Shown one piece after another: positions 16,938 through 25,580 of a stretch of DNA of 64,000 bases (its first letter is position 1; each line of letters begins with the position of its first letter). A program made the translations under genes and the position numbers. This stretch comes from Collinsella sp. An268 (GTDB lineage Bacteria; Actinomycetota; Coriobacteriia; Coriobacteriales; Coriobacteriaceae): contig NZ_NFJH01000006.1 in NCBI RefSeq assembly GCF_002159765.1, positions 62,001 through 126,000 on the forward strand, written 5' to 3'. The notes under the pieces were generated by a model. The model had not been told where the DNA came from. It saw only the letters and a list, made by a program, of their open reading frames with translations, and did not search any database.

Positions 16938-17372
16938 CTATTTAAATAGAGCTTTGATGAAAACCACAACTACCCATAAACCGAACGCCATGCCTGCCAG
17001 ACCGATTATGGGGATGCCGAGGCCGAACTGAGCGTAGGCGGCGGCCGCAATAAAGGCGATGAAGATAATGCAGCCGAGGCATCCCCCAGAGTCGCTGGAG
17101 TCATCGGAGCTCTGCGATTCATCGCCATGTTTTGTCGCGCCTGCTTCTGCGGATGCGTTGACCGTGGGGTTCTTGTTCTCCTGCTTGGCCTTCTGCTTTG
17201 ACGACTTATCGGGTTGTCTGGTAGACGTTTCGGGTTTGCGTTCTTCGCCATGTATATGGATGGTTCCATCGGAATCAATTGATGTGTCGGACGAAGCTCC
17301 GGGCTTCTCTTTATCGTCCACGTGGATGGTGCCATCGGGGCCGATGGTTATCTTGGATTTCTTTTCTGCCAT
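16938..17372 (-). CDS. Small membrane protein with two DGTIH motifs
   Basis: A 144-aa protein from ATG 17372, with AAGGATCCC upstream. It starts with ITIGPDGTIHVDDKEKP, then SIDSDGTIHIHGEERKP. A polar, Lys/Asp/Ser-rich linker precedes a Cys-containing helix (GGCLGCIIFIAFIAAAAYAQ) and a final helix (IIGLAGMAFGLWVVVVFI). The first motif is nearly identical in protein and DNA to that of the neighbouring gene (16514-16882), pointing to recent duplication or selection on the motif. Confidence 0.74.
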   Translation of the reverse strand: MAEKKSKITIGPDGTIHVDDKEKPGASSDTSIDSDGTIHIHGEERKPETSTRQPDKSSKQKAKQENKNPTVNASAEAGATKHGDESQSSDDSSDSGGCLGCIIFIAFIAAAAYAQFGLGIPIIGLAGMAFGLWVVVVFIKALFK

Positions 17373-17407
17373 GGGATCCTTGCTTTCAGGGTGGTGTGGT
17401 TAGTAGG

Positions 17408-18250
17408 TTATGAGCGCTTGCGGCGCACCTCGAGCGGGAACTTCTGATGGCATTTCCCGCAGGTGACGCTTACCTGGCAATCGGCGTTGGGCACGGTCAC
17501 GCGCACTTTGACGCCGCAATGGGGGCAGGTGCAGACGGCTTTGGCGCGCGGTCCCTCCACGTGGTCGAGCGGAACGGTGCGAGGTTGCGGTGCGGGCTCG
17601 GGTTCAGGAGTCGCGTGCGATGGGGACGAGGGTTGCGTTGCCGGCGCCGAGGTCCTCTCTGCCCGAGGTGCCCGCGCCGGATTGGGTGCGGGTCGCGGTG
17701 CCGGCGCCGGTCGCGGCGCCGGAGCGGGCTGCGGTGTCGATTGCGGCTGCGGCGCGGATGCCTGAGCCGGTCGCGGCGCCGGCGCCGGCGCGGTGGGCCT
17801 CACGGCGCCGCTTTGCACCATATCGATCGCCTGCATCACCACCTGGCCCATGTCCTCGTAGTACATCTCCTGCTGCTGTGCCTTGCTGGCGTTGAGCATG
17901 CGGGTGACGCCCGATAGGATGGCGTGATCGCGCCGTGTCATCTCGGCAGAGCGCATATTGCGGGTGTATTTGTCGGTGCCCACGTAGTAGACCATGAGGC
18001 GGGTCGAGAGCCCCGAGCCTTCTTGCGTCAGCACCGCCTTCGAGTATTTGCGCGGCTCCGTGGCGTGCGTGATGACGAGCCCCTCGACGGAATCTCTCAG
18101 AAAGCCGGCGGGTTTGACCTCGGTTACCTCGACCACCATGGGCAGGCCGTGGGTGCCCACCAGCTGCTCGATGGCGGTTTTAAGCGTGGCGAACGAGAGG
18201 GCGCTTCCTATGTTGATGCGCTCGGCGGGGGTATCGGGTAGCTTGATCAT
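17408..18250 (-). CDS. Protein with Pro/Ala-rich linker and C-terminal zinc ribbon, unknown function
   Basis: A 280-aa protein from ATG 18250, with AAAGGAG upstream. Residues 1-~150 form an unrecognised alpha/beta domain (VEVTEVKPAGFLRDSVEGLVITHA). Residues ~152-225 are a low-complexity linker of Pro/Ala with repeated PAPRPAPAPRP. The C-terminal 45 residues carry CPHC...CGKC, a zinc ribbon. It is encoded between the WXG-like/coiled-coil pair and the small membrane proteins. It may be an adaptor that bridges complexes, an inference from its layout. Confidence 0.75.
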   Translation of the reverse strand: MIKLPDTPAERINIGSALSFATLKTAIEQLVGTHGLPMVVEVTEVKPAGFLRDSVEGLVITHATEPRKYSKAVLTQEGSGLSTRLMVYYVGTDKYTRNMRSAEMTRRDHAILSGVTRMLNASKAQQQEMYYEDMGQVVMQAIDMVQSGAVRPTAPAPAPRPAQASAPQPQSTPQPAPAPRPAPAPRPAPNPARAPRAERTSAPATQPSSPSHATPEPEPAPQPRTVPLDHVEGPRAKAVCTCPHCGVKVRVTVPNADCQVSVTCGKCHQKFPLEVRRKRS

Positions 18251-18271
18251 GGCCGGCTCCTTTGGCGATCG

Positions 18272-18796
18272 TTAGAGGTGCTTGGTGTTGACGGAGACGT
18301 CGACGGCGTAATACTCGTCGAGGGCGCGCTCGAGCTGGGCAACGGAGAGGCCGAGGGTCTCGGTGTAGCGGTTGCCCGGCCCCTCCAGAATCTGCGTCAC
18401 CTTGAAGACGGCGTCGTCAAACTCCCGCTTGCGCTCGATGAGCTGGGCCTCGTAGTCTGCGGCGCGACGGGCGCGCATCTCGGCCTCCGCCTTGGCCTCG
18501 GCGAGCAGCACCGCCTGGCGGCGGGTCTCCTGCCAGTAGTCGAGCCGCTCGTCATCGGAATGCGCATAGCGCACATCGTGGTCGATGTGCCACAGCTTGT
18601 CCTCGGCCGTGCGTGCGGTCGCCTCGGCCTCTTCGCGGAGCCCCCGTACCTCGCGGATGCGGTCCTCCATCGTCTGCTGCAGGTCACACATGATGCGCTC
18701 GATGATGCGGTCCTGCTCGCGCATCACGCTGTCGAGCCGCTCGGCGCTCGCGCGAAAAGCGGCAAGTTCTTCCACATCGCGGGCCACGCCCACCAC
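18272..18796 (-). CDS. Coiled-coil protein in the type VII-like operon
   Basis: Up to 174 aa. The start is one of several in-frame GTGs (18796, 18793, 18787) below an AAAGGA; the longest is listed. Almost the whole chain is charged helix with heptad character (MREQDRIIERIMCDLQQTM, RREAE/AEMRARRAADYEAQL-type stretches). No membrane segment. It sits directly downstream of the WXG-like gene and may be its partner or a larger helical substrate/chaperone. Confidence 0.68.
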   Translation of the reverse strand: MVGVARDVEELAAFRASAERLDSVMREQDRIIERIMCDLQQTMEDRIREVRGLREEAEATARTAEDKLWHIDHDVRYAHSDDERLDYWQETRRQAVLLAEAKAEAEMRARRAADYEAQLIERKREFDDAVFKVTQILEGPGNRYTETLGLSVAQLERALDEYYAVDVSVNTKHL

Positions 18797-18823
18797 GTCC
18801 TTTCAGATAGTGCGCCCGGGCCG

Positions 18824-19099
18824 CTATACGCGAATGCTCAGGTAGTCCTCAAGCGCGCCGCGCAGCAGCTGCACGCGTGTGATGCACTCGTGGATGTCGG
18901 TGTAGGGCGCCTGGATCTTGGCGGTGATATCGCTGATGACGCGCTGGAGCTCTCGGCACTTCTCGTCGTCCCACTCGTCCTGCACGGTGGCGTACGCGCG
19001 GACGAGGTGCTCGCTCGTCTCCTTCTGCATCTCGAGTACTTTGAGGAGCTCTTTGACCATGTCGTTCATGGCCTCTACTGCTTGCTGTCCTCTTGCCAT
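18824..19099 (-). CDS. WXG100-like helical protein
   Basis: A 91-aa protein from ATG 19099, with GAAAGGAA upstream. It is all helical with a central turn at VQDEWDDEKCRELQ, where W-D-D takes the place of the W-x-G turn of WXG100/ESAT-6 proteins. Length, acidic/amphipathic helices and position next to an FtsK/EssC-like ATPase support assignment to the wider WXG100-like group. The strict WXG motif and the C-terminal YxxxD/E secretion signal are not evident. It may be a secreted partner or a structural hairpin protein. Confidence 0.62.
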   Translation of the reverse strand: MARGQQAVEAMNDMVKELLKVLEMQKETSEHLVRAYATVQDEWDDEKCRELQRVISDITAKIQAPYTDIHECITRVQLLRGALEDYLSIRV

Positions 19100-19141
19100 G
19101 GTGTTCCTTTCGTCGGGGTGGGGTGGCAGATGCGGGGCGGG

Positions 19142-22100
19142 TTACCGCGCGGAAAGCGGTGGTAGGTTCTCCGCGTCGATCAGATAGGGTTTGAAGACGA
19201 GGGGCGGGTGTGCGCCGTCCCACATAACGGCGGTGTTGTCGCGCAGGGCCGCCGGGTTGATGTCGGGGATGATGAAGTGGCATTGGTTGTCGGAGAGCCC
19301 GTGCACCACGCGCCACGCCATCTTGGGCAGGGTCTCGTAATGCATCTCCTTGACGGCGAGGTAGTCCGTGTTGAAGAGCGCGCAGGCGATGCCGCGCGTA
19401 TGGCCGTATTCCGTGAGGTCGCCAAACGTGCGCCTGTCGGCGAGAACCGGCGGTGCGGCCATCGCGTCTTTCGCGCCCGCCGGGGTGGCCGCGTCGCGCG
19501 GGGCTCCCCCGCCCGCCGTGTCGGCGGTGTGGGCGGTGTCGTCTGCGTACGTATCGTTGAGGGCGTTGATCTTGGCGAGCATCTCCTCAAAGGAATCGAG
19601 GTGCGGGATGCCCGGGGCGCTGGTATCGGGCGAGGGCCGGCTCGCTGGCGGCGCCGGTTGGTGCGAGGGCTTGTCGGCCGGGGCAGATGCGACCGGCGTG
19701 GCGGTGGGGGACGTCTGCCGCCACGTGCCGAGGTCGCGTCCCGCCACAAAGGCGGCGAGGGGTTCGGCGAGCTGATGGTCTCCGACCACGGCGAAGAGCA
19801 TCTCTTTGCCGGCCGCGCCCATCGCGCGCTCTTTGAGCTCGCGGGCGATGCCGTCGAGCGCCTCGACCATCTCGGCCCATGTGCGCGCCACGCGCACGCG
19901 TCCGCCCGCCCACCGGCAGACGGCCTCGGTCGCGGTGCGGGTCCCGTCGCCGGCGGCAAGGTGGGCGTCCAGCACGTAGACGTTGGCGCCCGCGCCCGGC
20001 GTGGCGGCTACGGCGCCGGCGATGTAGGCTGCCTCAAGACGGTCGACCATGTCGGATGAGACGGAGGTGGCGATGAGGGTGGAGCGGCGCGTGGGGCTGA
20101 TCTCGAGGGAGCTCGCCTGACCCATGCGCGCGGGCTCGCCCAGGGCGATGCGCAGGGGCGCGCCGACGGGGGTGCCCGGCGCGGCGGGTGTGCTCGCGGC
20201 GGCAAAGGCCGCGCACGCGCTCAGGCGCGGTATGTCCATGCCACGGTAGACAAAGGCAGGCTCCGCGTCCATGCTGGCATAGCGCTCCTCAACGGCGCGG
20301 AGCACGCGCTCCTTCTCGGCATCGTCGCAATAGACAAAGCGGAAGGAGCGGAGGTCGGGCTCGGCGGCATCCTTGTCAACGAGGTAGACGCCGGAGCCCT
20401 TCTCTTTGCCGAGCAGGCGGCGCGCGTCGGCGGCGATGCGGTCGCCAAAGAGCTTCGCAAACTCGGCCTCGGAGTTGTTGAGGGCGATGCGCACGTTTAC
20501 CTGCGAGAGGTCGCGGTCGCTCATGCTGCAGCCCAGGTTGAGCGAGGCGAGTGCCTGTGTGGAGAGGATGAAGTGCATGCCAAAGGCGCGCGCCGTCTGG
20601 AAGAACGTGCGCAAGACGGCTGCGGCGCGATTGGCGGCGCGTCGGTCGGTCGCCTCGTTGAGGAGAACCTGGAACTCATCGAGCACCACGAGATAGCGGG
20701 GGAGCGGCGACGGCGAGGCGCGGCGCGCGGCGGCGTAGCTGGTCACCCCGAGCTCCTGGTAGAGCTTGGCGCGCCGCTGCAGCTCGGTGTACAGCTCCTC
20801 GAGCACGCTCGCACCAAACGCCTGGTCGGCGTCGAGGGCGACGACGCGCAAATGGGGCAGGCGGTACTGCGCGTACACCTCAAACTCGACGCCCTGCTTG
20901 AAATCGAGCAGGTAGAGCCTGAGGTCGTCGGGCCCATAGGTGGCAAGGCCGGAAAGGATGATGGCATGCAGAAGCGATGTCTTGCCCGTGCCGGTGGTGC
21001 CGGTGGCGAGGGCGAAGTGCGAGAGGCCGTCGGCCACCGCATCGCCGAACTCCAGCGCAAGCGGCGCCCCGTCGGGCATGAAGCCAAAGGGGATGGAGAG
21101 CTTGTCGGTGGGGTCGCCCGCGCCCATGCGCTCGGCGGGCACCAGGCCCGCGAGCCCGCGGTAGCGCGCCGCCGCGGCCGCACGCTCGCCGGCAAGCGCC
21201 TGCTGGATGCTCTCGAGCGACGTCCAGCTCGTCTCCTCGCAAAAGAGCTTGGTGCCCCAGACCCGATAACCGTCGTCGGCGCAATCGATGATGAGGTTCT
21301 CCTCGGGCAGGCTGGCGAGCAGGTTGTACGTGCCGCGCCACACCTCGCCCTCGGCCGGGGGCAGGGTGTTCATCAGCAGGTTGACGCCGGCGTGGTGGCC
21401 GTGCGTGGCGATGTTGACGAGCGCCTCGGCCCAGCTCTCGTCCACGGCCGGCGGCATGTTGATGGCGATGACGGTGAGGAGCGGCGCGTGGTTGCCGGCC
21501 ACACCGCCCGTCTGCTCCACCATGTCGAGCGTGGTGGCGTAGCCCCCCTGCATGACGGTGGCCAGCACGTCCCGTAGTGCGTGCAGCGCCTCTTGCGGGT
21601 CAGAGATGACATCTGCCTCCAAGAGCTCGGGGCACGTGCGGATAAAGGGCAGGTCGATCTCAAGCCCCGTTGCCGCGCCGGAGAGGTCGATGACGAGGAA
21701 CCGCTGGCGCCCGGCGCGCGTCCCGGCGAGCTCTTGCGCGGCGATGAGGCTCATGAGGGGGAGCGCCTGCGAACGGTTGCCCACAACCGTGCACGAGCAG
21801 TTCTCGCTGCGGTCCAGCAGCTGGGGGACGATGAGGTAGTCGCCATCGAGGCGCTCCGCGTAGCACGCGCGATACGCCGCCGGGATATCGAGTAGGGCGG
21901 GCGTGTCATCGGTGAACTCAGGCGTGAAGGGGCCGTCCGGCAGCTGGTAGGCGAGCCAGCCGAGCATCAGGAAATCGCAGGTCTCCCGCGCGGGGGTCTT
22001 GAGGGCGTCGAGCGCGAGGTTGGCGAGCGTGTCGAGCAGCTCGACCTCCTGGGGTGCGAGGATCTGGGCAAAGCCCTCCCCCGCGGCGCGGGCACGGGCG

Positions 22101-22762
22101 CGCTCGCGCCGCTCAGCCTCCGCTTCGAGTTCGTCGAAGCTGGCGTGCTGCGGGGCGCCGCCCAGGGCGGGGTCGTTTGCGAGCCGCGTGGCGATGCGGT
22201 CACATTCCCGCTGGATAAACGGGTTCCTCAGACCCGTGTAGAGGGCTTTTGCCTGCTCGATCACCTGGCTGAGCTGCTGGCAGGGGACCCCGTCCTGCAG
22301 CAGGCGCGGCAGCCGCGCGCTCGCGGCGATCTGGTCGCGCAGACGCTCGGCGGAGGCCAGGCACCCCTGCAGGGCGCTCACCACGTCGGCGAGTGTGTTC
22401 GAGGGGTCGAGCTCGGTCTCGTACCCGGCCTGCCAGGCATCGCCTACGTCGAGCATCCCGCTGCGCTCCTGCCGATAGAGCGAGCTGATGGAGCGCACGT
22501 AGGCGTCTACGTCGTCGATGCGATGGGCCAGGTGGTCCGCCTGCCCCAGGAGCGGTTTGATGGCGCGGTCGAACTCCGCGTCGATCGCCTCTTTGAAGCG
22601 CCGGTCGCGCTCCTCAAAGTGCGCGAGGTCCTCGCTCGCTATGGTCGAAAGCTCCTCGGCGGTGTCGGACGCGATTTTCAGGATGTCGCGCGCGGCGTCG
22701 AGGGCTGACTGGCCGAGCTCGTGGAGGCGTTCGTCTACGCGGTGCAGGTGGGGGATGGGCAT
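19142..22762 (-). CDS. Soluble FtsK/SpoIIIE (EssC-like) multidomain ATPase
   Basis: A 1206-aa protein from ATG 22762, with TTAGGT upstream. Residues ~1-270 are helical/coiled. The central FtsK domain has Walker A GTTGTGKTS (Lys594) and Walker B YLVVLDEFQ (Asp695/Glu696), with a FILSTQ motif after. A degenerate ATPase-like module precedes it (~320-530; VGNRSQA at the P-loop position) and another follows (~860-1010). This tandem layout resembles EssC/EccC of type VII secretion, but no transmembrane helix or N-terminal FHA domain is visible. A Pro/Ala linker (~1035-1085) leads to a C-terminal domain of ~100 residues. It is the likely motor of this locus. Confidence 0.9.
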   Translation of the reverse strand: MPIPHLHRVDERLHELGQSALDAARDILKIASDTAEELSTIASEDLAHFEERDRRFKEAIDAEFDRAIKPLLGQADHLAHRIDDVDAYVRSISSLYRQERSGMLDVGDAWQAGYETELDPSNTLADVVSALQGCLASAERLRDQIAASARLPRLLQDGVPCQQLSQVIEQAKALYTGLRNPFIQRECDRIATRLANDPALGGAPQHASFDELEAEAERRERARARAAGEGFAQILAPQEVELLDTLANLALDALKTPARETCDFLMLGWLAYQLPDGPFTPEFTDDTPALLDIPAAYRACYAERLDGDYLIVPQLLDRSENCSCTVVGNRSQALPLMSLIAAQELAGTRAGRQRFLVIDLSGAATGLEIDLPFIRTCPELLEADVISDPQEALHALRDVLATVMQGGYATTLDMVEQTGGVAGNHAPLLTVIAINMPPAVDESWAEALVNIATHGHHAGVNLLMNTLPPAEGEVWRGTYNLLASLPEENLIIDCADDGYRVWGTKLFCEETSWTSLESIQQALAGERAAAAARYRGLAGLVPAERMGAGDPTDKLSIPFGFMPDGAPLALEFGDAVADGLSHFALATGTTGTGKTSLLHAIILSGLATYGPDDLRLYLLDFKQGVEFEVYAQYRLPHLRVVALDADQAFGASVLEELYTELQRRAKLYQELGVTSYAAARRASPSPLPRYLVVLDEFQVLLNEATDRRAANRAAAVLRTFFQTARAFGMHFILSTQALASLNLGCSMSDRDLSQVNVRIALNNSEAEFAKLFGDRIAADARRLLGKEKGSGVYLVDKDAAEPDLRSFRFVYCDDAEKERVLRAVEERYASMDAEPAFVYRGMDIPRLSACAAFAAASTPAAPGTPVGAPLRIALGEPARMGQASSLEISPTRRSTLIATSVSSDMVDRLEAAYIAGAVAATPGAGANVYVLDAHLAAGDGTRTATEAVCRWAGGRVRVARTWAEMVEALDGIARELKERAMGAAGKEMLFAVVGDHQLAEPLAAFVAGRDLGTWRQTSPTATPVASAPADKPSHQPAPPASRPSPDTSAPGIPHLDSFEEMLAKINALNDTYADDTAHTADTAGGGAPRDAATPAGAKDAMAAPPVLADRRTFGDLTEYGHTRGIACALFNTDYLAVKEMHYETLPKMAWRVVHGLSDNQCHFIIPDINPAALRDNTAVMWDGAHPPLVFKPYLIDAENLPPLSAR

Positions 22763-22771
22763 AGTGGGTAC

Positions 22772-23062
22772 CTAACAGACGAGGGGGTGGGAGGGGTCGC
22801 GCGCCGCGCGCTCGTCGCGGGCGGCGTCGTCGCTCACCTCGTAAAACCGGTGCGCTGCCTTGCGCATGGCATCGAGGGCCTCGATGAGCGCCGTCTGGGA
22901 GCGGAGCATGGGCTCGATGTAGGCATCCTGCAGATCGGGCACGTGCGGGTCGCCCGCCATGTTCTGCTTGAAGGCGCCCCAACGCGTGCCAAACGTGGCG
23001 GAGGCGTCGGCGATGGCGGCGAGGCTCGCGCGGATGCTCGCTTCAGACTGGTACGCGTCCAT
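22772..23062 (-). CDS. Second small helical protein, WXG100-like in size
   Basis: About 96 aa. ATG 23062 lies 1 nt after the stop of the E1-like gene; an alternative start at 23080 would overlap it. The sequence is helical with a central TRWGAFKQNMAGDP segment, containing W-G rather than W-x-G, and a second helix LRSQTALIEALDAMRKAAHRFYE. Only 9 nt separate it from the ATPase gene. By size, fold and place it is a candidate EsxA/EsxB-like partner, but similarity is weak. Confidence 0.55.
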   Translation of the reverse strand: MDAYQSEASIRASLAAIADASATFGTRWGAFKQNMAGDPHVPDLQDAYIEPMLRSQTALIEALDAMRKAAHRFYEVSDDAARDERAARDPSHPLVC

Positions 23063-23063
23063 G

Positions 23064-24356
23064 TCACGCACCCCGCTCATAGGTGCACGGCGGGCAACCG
23101 TCGCGGAAGCCGACCATGAGCGACGTGGTGACCTGCAGGGGATAGCTGAAGATCTCGGCCATCTCGCCGCCCACGGCGGGGTCGTTGGTGTTGCACACGA
23201 GCGTGTACTGGGTGAGGTGGGGGAGCAGACGCTGGGTAAAGCGCGGGTTGCCCTCGTTCAGGATGTCGAGGGCGAGCTTGATACCGATGATGGTGACAAA
23301 GTTGATGTCGATGGAGATGCCGGGCTCAAAGTTGACGGCGGCGAGGTCCGCCTGGTCGGAGTAGATGTGGTGGTTCGCCTCCACGCGCTGGGAGATGCCG
23401 TCTTCGCCCGCCCCGAGGGCGCAGCGGTAACAGGGCTCTCGGCGCCCGGGCAGCCAGTAGAAGATCTCGCCCGCAAAGGCGCGCTCCCAAAATCCGATGG
23501 AAAGGTAGGGTACCTGGTAGAGCACGGCGATGCTGTTGCCGTACGCGTCTGCCGCCCGCCCGTCGGCGCAGCCCATGAGGAGGGTCTCGCCGGGTACGAT
23601 CCACCGGTCGAAGACGTCTTTGGCGACCTGCTCCGCGGTGGTGCGGGCCGCCTCCACATGCGCGCAGGGGTTGATGGCGAGGATGCGGTCGCGCACGGCA
23701 TCGACCTTGTAGCGGCCCACGTCCTCCACCCCGCACTGGTGGCGGCAGATGTTGTGGTACTCAAAGATGTCGGCGTCCACGAGCAGGAAGTTGCCCACGC
23801 CGGCGCGCGCGAGCTCCAGCACCACGAGGCTCCCCACCGAGCCGCATCCCAGAACGGCGACGCGCTTGGCGGCCATAAGGTCGGTCTCCAAAATGCCGGT
23901 GTTGCGCGAGAACACATCGCGGTGCAGGTCGTAACGCTCGACGGCGTAGCGCCCGCCCGGTCCCACGCAGACGAGCTCGGGCTCCGCCGCGTCCGTCCAG
24001 TAGAGACAGAACCCCTGAGGCTCCTCATGCGCGACGGGCGCGTCGTCAACGTGCGGCGCGTCCGCCTCCCCCTCGGCAGGGCCCGCGCCCTTGATCAGCG
24101 CCAGAAGGTCCCGCTTGCTCGCGGGGCGGGTGCGTCTGTCCAGATCGCGCGCCCAGGCGGGCGCATCGGCAAGGGTGGGGTAGATGCGCCCGACCTCACG
24201 GGCCCGCTCCGCGTGCGGCGTGCCGGGGGCGAGCACGTTCAGCACGCCGGTCTCGGCGTGATAGATACCGCGCACGGCGCCGGTGGCGCGGGCGTCGATG
24301 AGCGAGCCGGGGACGAGCGCCCGCAACGTGGTGGCGGCGGTGGTGCCAAAAGCCAT
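23064..24356 (-). CDS. ThiF/MoeB-family E1-like adenylyltransferase
   Basis: A 430-aa protein from ATG 24356, with AAGGGAGGA upstream. An N-terminal domain (~1-150) precedes the Rossmann-type adenylation domain. The nucleotide loop is GCGSVGS (170-176), followed by VDADIFEYHNICRHQCG with the Asn, Arg and Gln that E1 enzymes use to bind ATP, and by GCADGR. CYRC (in PCYRCALG) and CPPC near the C-terminus are a likely structural zinc pair, as in MoeB/ThiF. E1 enzymes activate the C-terminus of a ubiquitin-like protein. With E2-like and JAMM genes next door, it should start a conjugation pathway. Confidence 0.9.
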   Translation of the reverse strand: MAFGTTAATTLRALVPGSLIDARATGAVRGIYHAETGVLNVLAPGTPHAERAREVGRIYPTLADAPAWARDLDRRTRPASKRDLLALIKGAGPAEGEADAPHVDDAPVAHEEPQGFCLYWTDAAEPELVCVGPGGRYAVERYDLHRDVFSRNTGILETDLMAAKRVAVLGCGSVGSLVVLELARAGVGNFLLVDADIFEYHNICRHQCGVEDVGRYKVDAVRDRILAINPCAHVEAARTTAEQVAKDVFDRWIVPGETLLMGCADGRAADAYGNSIAVLYQVPYLSIGFWERAFAGEIFYWLPGRREPCYRCALGAGEDGISQRVEANHHIYSDQADLAAVNFEPGISIDINFVTIIGIKLALDILNEGNPRFTQRLLPHLTQYTLVCNTNDPAVGGEMAEIFSYPLQVTTSLMVGFRDGCPPCTYERGA

Positions 24357-24371
24357 GATGGTCCTCCCTTG

Positions 24372-25580
24372 CTAGGAGACGGTGACGCAGGCGGGGTGCG
24401 GGGCGCCGTGCGCGTCGAGTGCCCGGGTGATGGCGCCCGTCCGCAGCAGTATGGTGGCATCTGCCGCGGGAAGGCGGAGCGCAAAGGTAGCACTGCCATT
24501 TGCCTGCGGTAGCTTGCCGATTACGCCGAGCACGCGCTCTGCGTGCCCGTCGGTTGCAACGAGGCGCAGGCGTTGCTCGCGGTCGAGGGAGAGCTCGAGC
24601 TCGACGCCGCGGGCGGCAAGCGCCGCGCCGTCGGCTTCGGTGATGTGCACGGCTTGCGCGAGCTCGTCGTCGGTCCAAAGCGCGGTGTCCCAGACCGGCT
24701 CCGCCCCGTCGAAAACGGGGCGGTCATGGGATGCCTGGCGTGAGACGGCGTCCTCCCAGAGCTCGGCGAGTTCGGTCAGGCTGAGCGCCGGCGCCGCCGG
24801 CGCGGGAGCTGCTCCGGCGTGCAGGGCGCGCTTGTTTTGCGCGGCGAGCCGGCGCATGAGGGCGTCCGGCGCGCAAAGGGGCGCCTGAGCGAGGCTTTCC
24901 TCCCATGTGAGAACGGTAAAGGGGACGCGGGTGTAGCCGCAGGTCTGCCCGTCGACGTGGAAGAGCGTGAGGCGCGGCTCGGGGTCGATGTTGACAAGGC
25001 CGCTTAAGGACCCCCAGGGGCTCAGCTGCGCGTAGCGCGCGTTGGTGCCGTCGTCGGTGTTGCTGAAGCGGTCAAAAGACCCGGGGTGGCGGTGCCAGAG
25101 GCCGATGACCTCGAGCGGGCGCTCGTACAGGCGCACGATGCGGTTGGCAAGGTGGTTCACATAGGGCTGGTCGTACTCGAAGAAGGCGAACTCAAACACC
25201 GAGTTGGGGCCGGGGTCGATGGACTCCGCCACCAGCCAGTCGTCGCCATCGCGGTAGCCCAGAAGGATGCCGCCCGTCTCGGTTGCCACCTTATACAGGG
25301 TCTCGCTCAAAAGCGAGACCCAGGCGCGCTGGGTAAAACGCACGTGGAGGTGCTCCGGCGCAAACGGAGGGACGGGCCGCTGCGGCGGGGTGTCGCGGTC
25401 GTCCAGGTGCGTGGCGGCAGCGCCCTCGGCCGCGTACGCGTCCGCCTCATCATCGGCGCCGTACCGGTCTTGGCGGGAGCCGACGCTTGCGCGGGGACGC
25501 GACGCCCGCCGCGGCGTGGGTCGCTCCCCCGGCAGCGAGATCAAGCGGCGCAGCAGGTCGCCCCAGATCCTAATACACAT
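24372..25580 (-). CDS. JAB/MPN (JAMM) metalloprotease, predicted deconjugase or modifier-processing enzyme
   Basis: A 402-aa protein from ATG 25580, overlapping the E2-like gene by 11 nt. After a ~65-residue basic/disordered N-terminus comes a JAB domain. Glu101 in TETGGILLGY and the run H163-R-H165-...-S173-N-T-D176 match the JAMM consensus HxHx7SxxD exactly, so a zinc isopeptidase should be active. The C-terminal half (~250-402) is an unrecognised domain rich in short beta strands. JAMM enzymes trim or remove ubiquitin-like proteins. The E1/E2/JAMM set resembles bacterial Bil/Bub-type and CBASS Cap2-Cap3 chemistry. Confidence 0.9.
   Translation of the reverse strand: MCIRIWGDLLRRLISLPGERPTPRRASRPRASVGSRQDRYGADDEADAYAAEGAAATHLDDRDTPPQRPVPPFAPEHLHVRFTQRAWVSLLSETLYKVATETGGILLGYRDGDDWLVAESIDPGPNSVFEFAFFEYDQPYVNHLANRIVRLYERPLEVIGLWHRHPGSFDRFSNTDDGTNARYAQLSPWGSLSGLVNIDPEPRLTLFHVDGQTCGYTRVPFTVLTWEESLAQAPLCAPDALMRRLAAQNKRALHAGAAPAPAAPALSLTELAELWEDAVSRQASHDRPVFDGAEPVWDTALWTDDELAQAVHITEADGAALAARGVELELSLDREQRLRLVATDGHAERVLGVIGKLPQANGSATFALRLPAADATILLRTGAITRALDAHGAPHPACVTVS

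Noticed and set aside
17551-17800. Possible tandem DNA repeat in the gene 17408-18250
   Set aside because: Irregular Pro/Ala codon runs encoding a linker; unit length is not constant, so not a separate repeat element.
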